NCBI GenBank assembly: GCA_031367345.1
Contig: JANLPR010000129.1
Location: 1-28,999 of the forward strand
Direction of reading: 5' to 3'
Source of the DNA: JADKIH01 sp031367345
GTDB taxonomy: Bacteria > Bacteroidota > Bacteroidia > AKYH767-A > 2013-40CM-41-45
DNA: 28,999 nt
In this document: positions 6,932 through 16,473 of the stretch, piece by piece
How the letters are laid out: each line of letters starts with the position of its first letter
How positions within the stretch are numbered: position 1 is the first letter of the stretch
The notes under the pieces: model-generated
Database searches by the model: none
What the model was told of the DNA's origin: nothing
What the model saw: only the letters and a program-made list of their open reading frames with translations
Position numbers and translations under genes: made by a program

Positions 6932-7371
6932 TAATTATTGTAAAACTATGGCTTTCTTACATTTCTCCACTTTTGAACAAAAGAATGTTTCTACAGACAA
7001 CTGTTTTTGCTCATCGTCCCTTTTGGAACTTATTAAGTGGTTTTTTAAAATAAAAAAAACGCATTTCTACAGATTGTCCAATTATTCATGTGCTTCTTTT
7101 GGCTATTCCAAAGAAAAAGTTAAAGTCCACCAAAAATAAATCCTCACATAACAACCTAATTTACAACCCTTAAACAAATATTTTTTGTGGTTTAAAATTC
7201 CCATAGTGTTGAGAATTCAAAATTTACTTTACCCGCCCTATTCTCCACAAAGTCGTAAAATAGAAACGACCTTCAGTTAGTTCTTGTTCAATAAAACAAA
7301 ACCTAATTGCACTTCAATCACAATTCCTTTGCGAAATCACAGATAATTCACCCCCTATTTCATAATTTTTT
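6932..7371. other. Gene-free interval
   Basis: This is AT-rich sequence between divergent genes. A 63-codon open frame at 6948-7139 (+) has low-quality, cysteine- and phenylalanine-rich content and no promoter, so I do not call it. No hairpin, RNA gene or repeat stands out. Confidence 0.6.
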
Positions 7372-7379
7372 TACCTTCG
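7372..7379 (+). promoter_or_regulatory. -7 element TACCTTCG of the GT117 gene
   Basis: This is one base from TAnnTTTG. It predicts a transcript start near 7384, which excludes the longer in-frame start at 7307 and supports ATG 7406. Confidence 0.55.
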
Positions 7380-7405
7380 CAGGCACTCAAAATTTCTTCG
7401 ATTCT

Positions 7406-10400
7406 ATGAATTATCAGCGCATTAATAATCTGATCGGTTGGCTAGTTTTCCTAGTCGCTTCTTTCACTTACATTTCAACGATTGAACCTACAGGCAGTTT
7501 CTGGGATTGTGGTGAGTTCATCGCAACAGCACACAAATTAGAAGTAGGTCACCCACCGGGCGCACCATTCTTTTTGATGCTTGCCCGCGTGTTTATCCTC
7601 TTTGCAGGCGATAACGTAAAAATGATTCCGATAATGGTAAACACTTTGTCTGCTTTAATGGCGGCGTTTACTATTCTCTTTTTGTTTTGGACAATTACAG
7701 CTCTTGCAAAAAAAATAGTTACAAAAAGTGGAGCGCTGAACAACGAAAAAATTATTGCCATTATGGGTGCAGGTGCGGTTGGTGCATTAGCCTACGCATT
7801 CAGCGATTCTTTTTGGTTCTCAGCAGTAGAAGGTGAAGTATATGCAAGTTCTTCTTTCTTTACCGCTATTGTTGTTTGGGCCATGTTCAAATGGGACAAT
7901 GCATCGGAAGAAAAACACAATCTGCGTTGGCTAATTCTCATAGCCTACTTAATGGGCTTAAGTATTGGTGTTCACTTATTGAACTTACTTACTATTCCTG
8001 CATTGGCATTCGTTTACTACTTCAAACGTTATACGATTACTAAAAAAGGAATTATTTACACAGGAATTCTTGGTACTGCTATTTTAGGTTTTATTCAGTA
8101 TGGAATTATCCAAGAGATGATCACCTTAGCAGGATCAATCGATTTGTTTTTTGTAAACACATTGGGAATGCCTTTTGGAAGTGGAATTATTCTTTATGGA
8201 ATTATTATCATCGGATTTTTAATATGGGCGTTTAAATACACTAAGAAAAAAGAAATGCCATTATGGAATACTGCGGTTTTATGCGTCTCGTTTATTTTAA
8301 TTGGCTACTCTACTTTCGCACAAATCGTAATTCGTTCGAATGCTAATCCACCGCTTGATGAAAATAATCCGGAAAACGTTTTCAATTTTATCTCATACTT
8401 AAAACGTGAACAATACGGAGAGCGTCCCTTAGTAATCGGTCAAAATTACAATGCAAAAGTAATAGATCAGAAAGAAGGCGATATGAATTATGCCAAAATT
8501 GATGGTGTAAATAAATATGTTGAAGCAGGAAGAAAAGTTGAACCGGTTTATGAGCAAGACAAAACTACTGTCTTCCCTCGAATGTGGAGTAATCAGGCCA
8601 ACCATATTACTGAATACAAAAAGTGGGCTGACATAAAAGGCGATCGAAATCCAACTTTCGGCGACAATTTGAAATTCTTTTTTGTTTACCAATTAGGAGA
8701 AATGTATTGGCGGTATTTTATGTGGAATTTTGCCGGACGTCAAAATGATTTACAAGGGCCTGGAGGAATTACAAAAGGCAACTGGATAAGCGGAATTAAA
8801 TTTGTTGACGAAGCTCGATTAGGGCCTCAAGATAAATTACCTGAAGGCATGAAAAACAATCGTGCTCGAAATACAATGTTTTTCCTTCCATTGATTTTAG
8901 GAATCATAGGAATGATCTATCATTATTCGCGCGACAATAAAGATGCGTGGGTGGTATTGCTTCTATTCTTCTTTACAGGCATTGCCATTGTAATTTATTT
9001 GAATGGAACACCACAACAGCCACGTGAGCGAGATTATGCTTACGCCGGTTCATTTTATGCGTTCGCGATGTGGATTGGTATTGGTGTATTATCCATCTAT
9101 GAATTATTACGTAAAAAAATAAATGGTACTGCAGCTGCATCAATTGCATCGGTAATCTGTTTAGTTGCTGTACCATTTGTTATGGCTAAAGCAGAATGGA
9201 ATGATCATGATCGTTCAAACCGTTACACATCGCGCGATTTTGCTACCGACTATCTGAACAGTTGTGAAAAAAATGCAATCATCTTTACCAATGGTGATAA
9301 CGATACCTTTCCACTTTGGTATGCACAAGAAGTTGAAAATGTTCGAACCGATGTTCGCGTTATCAATTTAAGTTTACTGAATACAGATTGGTACATCGAT
9401 CAGTTAAAACGACAGTATTACAATTCAGATCCAATTAATATTTCATGGGCTTCCGATAAATACAATTTAGGAAAGCGCGATTATATACCCTATTACGATC
9501 GCGGCTTAAAAGGTGCAGTTGAGTTAAAAGAATTAGTAGATTTTATGGGTAGCGATTCTCCTGATGCGAAAGCAAGAACAAACAGCGGAGAGCAAATCAA
9601 TTATTTCCCTACAAAGAATATTAAGTTTACAGTTGACTCAGCAGAAGTAATCGCAAATGGTGTAGTATCGCCTGAGAATGCAAGTAAAATTGTAAAGACA
9701 ATGGAATGGTCGATCAATGGTGCTTACTTAATGAAAAACGATTTGATCATTTTAAATATCATAGCAAACAACCAATGGAAACGTCCAATTTATTTTGCTA
9801 CAACAGTTGGTGCCGATAATTACTTAAATCTGGAATCGTACTTCCAATTAGAAGGATTGGCTTATCGCTTAGTTCCTATCAAAACAGCAACTCAAAACGA
9901 AATTGTACCGGGTAGCGTAGAAACTACAAAGATGTACAATAACGTAATGAACAAATTTGTTTATGGAAATATGAAAATGGAAAGTGTTTATTTAGATGAA
10001 AACAACATCCGAATGACTACCAATTTCAGAATTAATTTTTCACGACTAGCCGAAGAGTTAATGAATGAGGGCAAAATGGATTCTGCAATAAAAGTATTGG
10101 ATAAGTGTATGGAAGAATTGCCGGACAAGACTATCCCATATAATTACTTCACTGCAAAGATCGCTGAGCTTTATTATCGTGCCGGTGGCGCAATGAAAAA
10201 TCAGAATCCTGCCTCTACCGGAGTTGATATGGAGTTGAACAAAACAAATGATCTAATTTCTAAAGGAAATGCGATAAACGAACGTTTACTTGCAATCTAT
10301 GCCGGCAATATGAATTACTATGAAAGTTTAAAGAAAACGAAATTCTATAAATTGGTAGACACTGACATGAATCAAGCATTGTATATTTTACAAAATATAT

Positions 10401-10489
10401 CAACTACTTTAAAAGCTACAAACCAAAAAACATTGGCCGATAAAGCCGATAAAGTTTTTATGGATGCCGTACAAAAAGTGGGAATGTAA
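7406..10489 (+). CDS. GT117 family (DUF2723) membrane glycosyltransferase
   Basis: This is a 1027-residue polytopic membrane protein. The N-terminus carries the family signature: TYISTIEPTGSFWDCGEF (acidic residues D34 and E37 in the first external loop), then LEVGHPPGAPFFLML. About ten or more hydrophobic segments follow up to roughly residue 600, including RERDYAYAGSFYAFAMW. The C-terminal ~430 residues are soluble, with alpha-helical repeat-like stretches (MDSAIKVLDKCMEEL). The family has a GT-C-type architecture like protein O-mannosyltransferases and is linked to lipid-linked-sugar transfer in Bacteroidota; the acceptor here is unknown. ATG 7406 is chosen because the -7 element at 7372 excludes the upstream start and because residue 1 then fits the family. 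It is a single-gene unit closed by a terminator at 10505. Confidence 0.88.
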   Translation: MNYQRINNLIGWLVFLVASFTYISTIEPTGSFWDCGEFIATAHKLEVGHPPGAPFFLMLARVFILFAGDNVKMIPIMVNTLSALMAAFTILFLFWTITALAKKIVTKSGALNNEKIIAIMGAGAVGALAYAFSDSFWFSAVEGEVYASSSFFTAIVVWAMFKWDNASEEKHNLRWLILIAYLMGLSIGVHLLNLLTIPALAFVYYFKRYTITKKGIIYTGILGTAILGFIQYGIIQEMITLAGSIDLFFVNTLGMPFGSGIILYGIIIIGFLIWAFKYTKKKEMPLWNTAVLCVSFILIGYSTFAQIVIRSNANPPLDENNPENVFNFISYLKREQYGERPLVIGQNYNAKVIDQKEGDMNYAKIDGVNKYVEAGRKVEPVYEQDKTTVFPRMWSNQANHITEYKKWADIKGDRNPTFGDNLKFFFVYQLGEMYWRYFMWNFAGRQNDLQGPGGITKGNWISGIKFVDEARLGPQDKLPEGMKNNRARNTMFFLPLILGIIGMIYHYSRDNKDAWVVLLLFFFTGIAIVIYLNGTPQQPRERDYAYAGSFYAFAMWIGIGVLSIYELLRKKINGTAAASIASVICLVAVPFVMAKAEWNDHDRSNRYTSRDFATDYLNSCEKNAIIFTNGDNDTFPLWYAQEVENVRTDVRVINLSLLNTDWYIDQLKRQYYNSDPINISWASDKYNLGKRDYIPYYDRGLKGAVELKELVDFMGSDSPDAKARTNSGEQINYFPTKNIKFTVDSAEVIANGVVSPENASKIVKTMEWSINGAYLMKNDLIILNIIANNQWKRPIYFATTVGADNYLNLESYFQLEGLAYRLVPIKTATQNEIVPGSVETTKMYNNVMNKFVYGNMKMESVYLDENNIRMTTNFRINFSRLAEELMNEGKMDSAIKVLDKCMEELPDKTIPYNYFTAKIAELYYRAGGAMKNQNPASTGVDMELNKTNDLISKGNAINERLLAIYAGNMNYYESLKKTKFYKLVDTDMNQALYILQNISTTLKATNQKTLADKADKVFMDAVQKVGM

Positions 10490-10504
10490 AAACGATTTAT
10501 TATT

Positions 10505-10541
10505 AAATCCCTTTTCATTAATTTGAAAAGGGATTTTTTTT
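10505..10541 (+). terminator. Intrinsic terminator of the GT117 gene
   Basis: The arms AAATCCCTTTTC (10505-10516) and GAAAAGGGATTT (10525-10536) are exact complements with an 8-base loop, followed by a T-run. It starts 15 bases after the stop codon. Confidence 0.9.
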
Positions 10542-10611
10542 GACTTTAAAGTACTAAAGAAAGTGTGTATAATTATTAATGCTTAAGCAAACAAATCATA
10601 ATTGTTCGCCT

Positions 10612-10619
10612 TATCTTGT
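10612..10619 (+). promoter_or_regulatory. Possible -7 element TATCTTGT before the deacetylase
   Basis: This matches TAnnTTTG at all but the last two bases. It lies 7 bases before ATG 10627, the same short spacing as at recJ and the cytochrome operon. Confidence 0.4.
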
Positions 10620-10626
10620 CTATTAA

Positions 10627-11220
10627 ATGTTTCCCTTTCAATCACTCTTAAGAAGTTTAATTTGGTCAATAAAAACTCCCGGCAAGGAAATTTTTTTGAC
10701 TTTCGATGATGGCCCTATCCCAATTATTACTCCATGGGTTGTTGATGAATTAAAAAAATACAATGCAAAAGCAACATTTTTTTGCGTTGGCGATAATGTT
10801 AAAAAACATCCTGAAATTTATCAATTACTTTTGGACAATGGACATCGGGTTGGCAACCATACTATGAATCACTTGAACGGATGGAAAAATTTCAATAAAA
10901 CATATTTTGAAAATATAGCAGCGGCAGAAAAATATATCACGAGTGATTTATTTCGCCCTCCTTATGGAAAAATAAAACCAACACAAATTTTTCGTCTTAA
11001 GAAAAAATACAAGCTAATAATGTGGGATGTGTTAACGGGCGATTATAATGAAAGTAAAACAGGAGAAGAATGTCTGAATAAAATTAAAAAAAATGTAAAA
11101 TCCGGATCTATCATTGTTTTTCACGACAGTATAAAAGCTGAAAAACGATTACGTTATGCTCTACCAAAGTGTTTAGAATTTTTAAAAACAGAGGGATATA
11201 CATTCTCCGCTATTAATTAA
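10627..11220 (+). CDS. Polysaccharide deacetylase (NodB-homology domain)
   Basis: This is a 197-residue protein consisting almost only of a NodB domain (carbohydrate esterase 4). The motifs are all present. TFDDGP at 25-30 holds the catalytic base and metal Asp. NHTMNH at 77-82 holds the metal histidines. RPPYG is at 110-114, WDV near 133, and FHDS at 165-168 has the catalytic His. The family removes acetyl groups from amino sugars of glycans such as peptidoglycan or chitin-like polymers. There is no clear signal peptide; a weakly hydrophobic start (MFPFQSLLRSLIW) may act as an anchor. The stop overlaps the next start (TAATG at 11218-11222), so it is translationally coupled to the PorG-like barrel. 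Confidence 0.92.
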   Translation: MFPFQSLLRSLIWSIKTPGKEIFLTFDDGPIPIITPWVVDELKKYNAKATFFCVGDNVKKHPEIYQLLLDNGHRVGNHTMNHLNGWKNFNKTYFENIAAAEKYITSDLFRPPYGKIKPTQIFRLKKKYKLIMWDVLTGDYNESKTGEECLNKIKKNVKSGSIIVFHDSIKAEKRLRYALPKCLEFLKTEGYTFSAIN

Positions 11221-12086
11221 TGAAATTATTTATTTTTTTATTTTTTATTTTATTAATCACTACGGAAGGTTTTGCACAAGAAAGACGTGGAACTATCGGA
11301 GTAGGCTTGTCGGCAGGTGCGATGAACTATCAAGGAGATCTTGACGATAATTTTACACTAGTATTTACCAAGCCGGGATTCGGAGCTCATGCAATCGTGT
11401 TATTATTTCCAAGATTACATTTTAAAATAACAGCCTTGCATGGAAGTATTTCTGCTAATGATGCGCATGCAAGTTTTACAAATAACGGCGCGAGGAATCT
11501 AAATTTTTATAGTACAATTAATGAGGGCGGCTTACAAATAATGTACTCGCTTCAAAATAGACGACGTGGTTTCTCTAAAAGAAATTTTGCTGTGCCGTAT
11601 ATTTTTGCCGGTGTTGCATATTTTCAATTTGCACCTAAAAGAAAAATTAATGGCAAAGAATATGATTTACAATCGGTCGGAACAGAAGGGCAATATTTGG
11701 ATGGGAATTATCCCAATCCATATAAACTTCAGCAGTTATCTATTCCAATCGGTGCCGGATTTAAAATTAGAGTAAGCGACCATTTCGATATAGGTGCTGA
11801 AACCGGATTTCGCAAAACATTTACTGATTATCTGGACGATGTAAGCAATCATTATCCGGATAAAGTTGCACTGCTTAATGCCGAAGGTCCAATAGCTGTA
11901 TATTTATCCGATTCATCAACTGAAGGCAAGGCATCATTTTCACAAAGAGGGAATTCGGCGAATAATGATTGGTATGTTTATACAAATATTCACATTACAT
12001 ATTATATGACCACTCATTTATTCAAGGAGATCAAACCAAAAAATCAATACAAAGGTGATACGTGCAAGGGGCTTTTTCTCAAATAG
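11220..12086 (+). CDS. DUF6089/PorG-like outer-membrane beta-barrel protein
   Basis: This is a 288-residue protein with a signal peptide ending GFAQ. Family-like features follow: GLSAGAMNYQGDLDDNF at the start of the mature protein, then a RLHFKITALHGSISAND strand pair, ARNLNFYSTINEGG, and GFRKTFTDYLDDVS near residue 200. These match the DUF6089 family, which includes PorG, an outer-membrane part of the type IX secretion system. Given the T9SS cargo in this window, a T9SS role is plausible. However, several DUF6089 paralogues are usual in one genome, so the exact PorG identity is not established. It is coupled to the deacetylase by a one-base overlap, and is convergent with the next gene with 31 bases between. 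Confidence 0.72.
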   Translation: MKLFIFLFFILLITTEGFAQERRGTIGVGLSAGAMNYQGDLDDNFTLVFTKPGFGAHAIVLLFPRLHFKITALHGSISANDAHASFTNNGARNLNFYSTINEGGLQIMYSLQNRRRGFSKRNFAVPYIFAGVAYFQFAPKRKINGKEYDLQSVGTEGQYLDGNYPNPYKLQQLSIPIGAGFKIRVSDHFDIGAETGFRKTFTDYLDDVSNHYPDKVALLNAEGPIAVYLSDSSTEGKASFSQRGNSANNDWYVYTNIHITYYMTTHLFKEIKPKNQYKGDTCKGLFLK

Positions 12087-12117
12087 TTTCTTTTGACAAA
12101 AAGATTAATTGTTGGAT

Positions 12118-13575
12118 TTACATTTTTTGATCTAGCCAATTTTTGTAATTGATAATATCCGCATCGGCAGCTTCTTTTTTTAACGGTGAAAGAATATTCT
12201 GTTTAACATTGCTAAAGAAAACCTTTTCTTTCCAATGACGATCTGATTTCATCAACCGTTGAATCACTTCTACCATGAGCACATCACGTTCACTGGAAGG
12301 CTTTTTGAAAAATTCCGAAAAGTCTTTTTTAATAAGTCTTATTTTATTTTCAAGAACATCAAAATCTTTTAACTCGTATCGAATCATTAGTTCAACTATC
12401 GCTATTTTAAATTGCAAGCTAAGATCTGTTGAAGGATACCCTTTTAGTGTATACAATAAATTCAAATTCCTTATTGACTGGTGATAATTTTTAATTTCAA
12501 AATAGGAAACAGCTAGATTGAGAGAAATGAATACTTCATAGAAAGGAACAGAAACAATTTTTTCTAGCGAACGCATTTCTTCTAGAATTTCAATCGTTCG
12601 TTCACGATCTGATTTACTGTAATTAATTACCAGTGAATTGTAATAGAAAAACAAATACTTATCATACAATAATCGATTGTATTCTTCCATTGCTAATTTC
12701 AACTTCTCTGCATATTGTAGCGAATTTTTTATTTTATTATTTTTGAATAAAGTATTAATGATATAAACCAACATCTGTAATTTTACATCGTGATTATTTT
12801 TATTAAATAGTTTATCTCGTGTAAAGTCTTCAAATATTTTTAATAAATATTCTTCAAGCGCTAAGTAGTCGCGCTTTTGAAGTAATATCTGACTTACAGA
12901 ATGATAAATTTTAAAACGTAGCTGAGGACTTTTGAGCAACTCTTTATCTTCTGTATACTGACTAATTGTTTGTTCAAGTAGATGTACTATTGGATTTTCT
13001 TCAGAAGAAAAATTTTGTGATACTTTCATTTTATAACTCACCACAGCCAGAATATCGTCGATCGCTCTAATTTTTCTGATCTGTTCATGATTCTTAAGTC
13101 GCAGCTCAATATATTTTTCCGGATCAATTGATAATATTTCGTGCGACAATCGAATATAATCGCCGTAAATAATATCGAGCATCTCGGCATTTTCCATTTT
13201 TGTAGCTTTTGCCTCTGCTTTTTTCAAAAAGTACAATGCCGTTTTAGTATTATTTTTTTCCAGAAAAAATTTTGCGAGAGATAACAAGTGCAATAAATTT
13301 AAAGAATGATCGGCATCAACATGCTGAAGCATCAAACTTTTGTTGAGGTCAGAGAGCAGGCGATTTCTTAAACGATAAAATGAATTCTTATCTTTTTTCT
13401 TGTAAAGAGAAAGTAAAATTTTCTCTTCATCATATTCATCACCTGATTTTCGCATGTAGTCAAAGAGCCTTTCATCTAGCCGATCGTCGTGGTAATGACT
13501 TCTGGCAATGTACAATTTGAAGAAGCGAACTTGTTCACGCGACATCCCTTTCACTATAGAATTCAGTATATCCAT
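12118..13575 (-). CDS. Conserved Bacteroidota helical-repeat protein, function unknown
   Basis: This is a 485-residue protein without a signal peptide or membrane segment, so probably cytoplasmic. The N-terminal ~85 residues (MSREQVRFFKLYIARSH, then KNSFYRLRNRLLSDLNKSLMLQH) are lysine/arginine-rich and resemble a conserved opening I have seen in other Bacteroidota proteins of this kind. The rest is a run of paired amphipathic helices of about 35-40 residues (for example LLHLLSLAKFFLEKNNTKTALYFL, FYEVFISLNLAVSYFEIKNYHQS), consistent with a TPR-like solenoid that binds other proteins. No enzymatic motif is seen. It is a single leftward gene, divergent from a T9SS cargo gene. Function cannot be named. 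Confidence 0.8.
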   Translation of the reverse strand: MDILNSIVKGMSREQVRFFKLYIARSHYHDDRLDERLFDYMRKSGDEYDEEKILLSLYKKKDKNSFYRLRNRLLSDLNKSLMLQHVDADHSLNLLHLLSLAKFFLEKNNTKTALYFLKKAEAKATKMENAEMLDIIYGDYIRLSHEILSIDPEKYIELRLKNHEQIRKIRAIDDILAVVSYKMKVSQNFSSEENPIVHLLEQTISQYTEDKELLKSPQLRFKIYHSVSQILLQKRDYLALEEYLLKIFEDFTRDKLFNKNNHDVKLQMLVYIINTLFKNNKIKNSLQYAEKLKLAMEEYNRLLYDKYLFFYYNSLVINYSKSDRERTIEILEEMRSLEKIVSVPFYEVFISLNLAVSYFEIKNYHQSIRNLNLLYTLKGYPSTDLSLQFKIAIVELMIRYELKDFDVLENKIRLIKKDFSEFFKKPSSERDVLMVEVIQRLMKSDRHWKEKVFFSNVKQNILSPLKKEAADADIINYKNWLDQKM

Positions 13576-13736
13576 ATATTTAATGTGGCCAATGATACTT
13601 AAAATGTAATTGAATAGGTAAGAAATTTATAAAAAATAATAGTATCAACCAACTGAAACACTAAATTTGAATAGATAAATCTAAAATCAGTTAAAATCTG
13701 ATAAAAATAGCTCTTACTTAAACTAAACTAACGCTT

Positions 13737-14423
13737 ATGCAAATCCGTCGCATATTAACACTTTGCTTTTTTTGCCTGATATCAATAACCACTTTTGCCC
13801 AGGTACATTTGCGAATTACGAGCTTAAGTCGTTTTCCGGTTGCCCCGAACGATACTGCCTATGAGAGCATCGTGTATGATAGCATTCTTGTTGATGTACA
13901 AAACATCGGCAACACCATTCTCACAGATAACATCTCAATTTATCTGCAAAGTGCGCCGGCCAATCAGGTAGATACGATTTACAATGATACAAGCGCAACC
14001 TATACTCTTCAATTGGGAAGCAGCGCAACAATAATGAGCAATGGCTATAGAGCCAGGCCCATCCATTTTGACGATGGCGATAACATCGTTGTTGTGTGGC
14101 CGGCAGCTCGATTTACCCCTTATATTTGCGACACGCTCTCCTTTCATGTTTACTTTGTTTCGCTTGTCAACCAAATAAAAGAGCAATCAGCTTCTTCCAT
14201 TTCCATCGGACCGAATCCTTCAACCAGCTTCATTTTAGTCGATTTGCCTGTTAAAAACACTTTTAAACAGGTAAGAATTATTGATACCAAAGGATCAGAA
14301 ATCCGACAACTTTTGGCTGGTCAGAATTACATTTCAACCACAACTTGGCCCAATGGAATCTATTTTATAGAAATGATTGATTTGAATGGTCAAAAACAAG
14401 TCAAAAAGATAGTTAAACAATAA
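13737..14423 (+). CDS. Small T9SS-exported protein
   Basis: This is a 228-residue protein. The signal peptide (MQIRRILTLC... ending TTFAQ, ~22 residues) is followed by a single domain of ~130 residues. That domain has beta-strand patterning and an IVYDSILVDVQNIGNTIL segment, like CARDB or adhesion-type beta-sandwiches. The sorting domain starts at about residue 158 (SISIGPNPSTSF, a GPNP variant of the YPNP start). It continues through VRIIDTKGSEIRQLL and WPNGIYFIEMIDLNG and ends QVKKIVKQ. No enzymatic residues are recognisable. The 161-bp gap to the divergent upstream gene must hold both promoters, but I see no clean -7 element for this one. Confidence 0.8.
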   Translation: MQIRRILTLCFFCLISITTFAQVHLRITSLSRFPVAPNDTAYESIVYDSILVDVQNIGNTILTDNISIYLQSAPANQVDTIYNDTSATYTLQLGSSATIMSNGYRARPIHFDDGDNIVVVWPAARFTPYICDTLSFHVYFVSLVNQIKEQSASSISIGPNPSTSFILVDLPVKNTFKQVRIIDTKGSEIRQLLAGQNYISTTTWPNGIYFIEMIDLNGQKQVKKIVKQ

Positions 14424-14474
14424 TCGGCATCGACGAATCTTCGCGAGAGCGAATGCCATTTAACAAACTAAGAT

Positions 14475-14482
14475 TATCTTTG
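14475..14482 (+). promoter_or_regulatory. -7 element TATCTTTG of ispG
   Basis: This is an exact TAnnTTTG match 14 bases before ATG 14497. It shows that ispG has its own promoter rather than reading from the T9SS gene upstream. Confidence 0.65.
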
Positions 14483-14496
14483 TTCTCCTCATAAAT

Positions 14497-16473
14497 ATGA
14501 AAGAACAAACGCTCACAGCCGATTACTGCAATAGCCTCACAACCTACAACCGCCTTCTCACCAGAGAAGTGAAAGTTGGCGATTTAATTATTGGAGGCAA
14601 TCATCCAATTCGTGTGCAGTCGATGACTACCACCGATACAATGAATACGATTGCGACAGTAGAGCAAAGTATCAGAATGATCGATGCCGGTTGTGAGTTA
14701 GTTCGAATCACTGCTCCCAGTATTCACGAGGCAAAAAATTTAGAGAACATACGAAAGGAACTTCATAAGCGAGGGTATCATGTTCCGCTGATTGCCGATA
14801 TCCATTTTACTCCTAACGCTGCAGAAGCCGCAGCTAGAATTGTAGAAAAAGTGCGAGTGAATCCGGGAAATTATGCTGACAAGAAAAAATTTGAAACACA
14901 TGATTATTCCGATGCAACATACATTGAAGAGCTCGAGCGAATAAGAGATCGATTTATTCCATTGGTAAATATTTGCAAGGAATATGGAACAGCCATGCGA
15001 ATAGGAACCAATCATGGATCGCTCAGTGATCGAATTTTGAGTAGATATGGCGACACTCCACTTGGAATGGTAGAGTCGGCACTAGAGTTTCTCCGCATTT
15101 GCGAAAATGAAAACTATTTCAACATTGTGTTATCGATGAAGTCGAGTAATCCACAAGTAATGGTTCAGGCATATCGATTGTTGATTACAAAAATGCAAGA
15201 AGAAGGGATGAGCTACCCATTACATTTGGGAGTAACAGAAGCAGGAGAAGGAGAAGATGGCCGGATAAAATCTGCTGTAGGAATAGGAACACTTTTAGAA
15301 GATGGCATTGGTGATACGATTCGTGTGTCGCTTACAGAAGATCCGGAGTTTGAAATACCGGTAGCAAAGGCATTAGTAGATCGCTATCAACGACGCAGAG
15401 AACTTTCAACATATATACCATCAGTAGATGAAATTTCTCCAATCAATACGAAAGTAAATAGCGATCTCAGTTATTCGCCATTCGATTATACACGGCGAGC
15501 AACAGTACATATTCAAAATTTCGGCGAGCATGAAGTTCCAAGAGTGATAGCAGACATCAGCCAACTTGAAAATATTACCGAAGCGTCGTTGTTTTCTTGC
15601 GGGTATCAGTATGTAATTGATTCAGACAAATGGAATATTTCTGATCAGGCGTGCGACTATATTTTTTGTGGAAATAAAACACCAGAATTTCAAATACCCG
15701 GAACCCTAGGAGTAATTGTTAATGCTGATAATTGGGATCAAAGCAAGACTCGACATTTTCCGTTCTTCACCTTTGAAAATTATTTGACAACATTTTCAAA
15801 AAGCGATAAATTAAATTTTGTTTGCATCGAATTAAAAGATCTGTTCGGAAAAAATTCACATGCTATCAAAGCTTTCGATACTACGACTGTCTTAGTGGCC
15901 AAAACCGCCAATGAACATGGCATGGCAGAGCAGCGCAGATTATTTATTGAATTGAAAAGAGCTGAAATTAATCTGCCGATTATTTCACGAAGAAATTATA
16001 ATAACAACAATGCAGAAGAAGTTGCCTTGCATGCATCAACAGATCTTGGCGCGTTATTTTTAGATGGATTTGGTGATGGAATATGGATCAGTGCACCGAA
16101 TGTAAGTGCGAGAAAACAAATCAATTCAACAGCATTTGGAATACTACAAGCAACACGAACAAGAATTTCAAAAACCGAATACATTAGTTGTCCAAGTTGT
16201 GGGCGAACGCTTTTCGATTTGCAAGAAACCACTGCAAAAATTCGTTCGCGTACCGATCATTTAAAAGGAATCAAGATTGGAATTATGGGCTGTATAGTAA
16301 ATGGTCCGGGAGAAATGGCTGATGCAGATTACGGCTATGTAGGCACAGGCGTAGGTAAAATAACATTGTATAAAGGTCGAGAAGTTGTTTCCCGAAATAT
16401 CGACTCCGAGAATGCAGTTGATCAATTAATTGATCTCATTAAAATGCATGGAGATTGGGTGGAGAGGAAGTGA
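14497..16473 (+). CDS. ispG: 4-hydroxy-3-methylbut-2-enyl diphosphate synthase (long form)
   Basis: This 658-residue enzyme converts 2-C-methyl-D-erythritol 2,4-cyclodiphosphate to HMBPP, the penultimate step of the MEP isoprenoid pathway. The N-terminal TIM-barrel part starts REVKVGDLIIGGNHPIRVQSM and holds TMNTIATVEQ, LIADIHFTPNAA and MRIGTNHGSLS. The C-terminal part holds the [4Fe-4S] ligands C565, C568 (CPSC) and C599, with the catalytic Glu606 in NGPGE. Between them, roughly residues 300-540 are an extra domain absent from the ~370-residue E. coli form but present in plant and Bacteroidetes/Chlorobi enzymes. The products supply the lipid carrier recycled by UppP at 27761-28579. It is a single-gene unit convergent with murF-alr. 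Confidence 0.96.
   Translation: MKEQTLTADYCNSLTTYNRLLTREVKVGDLIIGGNHPIRVQSMTTTDTMNTIATVEQSIRMIDAGCELVRITAPSIHEAKNLENIRKELHKRGYHVPLIADIHFTPNAAEAAARIVEKVRVNPGNYADKKKFETHDYSDATYIEELERIRDRFIPLVNICKEYGTAMRIGTNHGSLSDRILSRYGDTPLGMVESALEFLRICENENYFNIVLSMKSSNPQVMVQAYRLLITKMQEEGMSYPLHLGVTEAGEGEDGRIKSAVGIGTLLEDGIGDTIRVSLTEDPEFEIPVAKALVDRYQRRRELSTYIPSVDEISPINTKVNSDLSYSPFDYTRRATVHIQNFGEHEVPRVIADISQLENITEASLFSCGYQYVIDSDKWNISDQACDYIFCGNKTPEFQIPGTLGVIVNADNWDQSKTRHFPFFTFENYLTTFSKSDKLNFVCIELKDLFGKNSHAIKAFDTTTVLVAKTANEHGMAEQRRLFIELKRAEINLPIISRRNYNNNNAEEVALHASTDLGALFLDGFGDGIWISAPNVSARKQINSTAFGILQATRTRISKTEYISCPSCGRTLFDLQETTAKIRSRTDHLKGIKIGIMGCIVNGPGEMADADYGYVGTGVGKITLYKGREVVSRNIDSENAVDQLIDLIKMHGDWVERK

Noticed and set aside
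6948..7139. 63-codon open frame in the gap before the GT117 gene
   Set aside because: Low-quality composition, no promoter element before it, no recognisable domain, and simple AT-rich surroundings.
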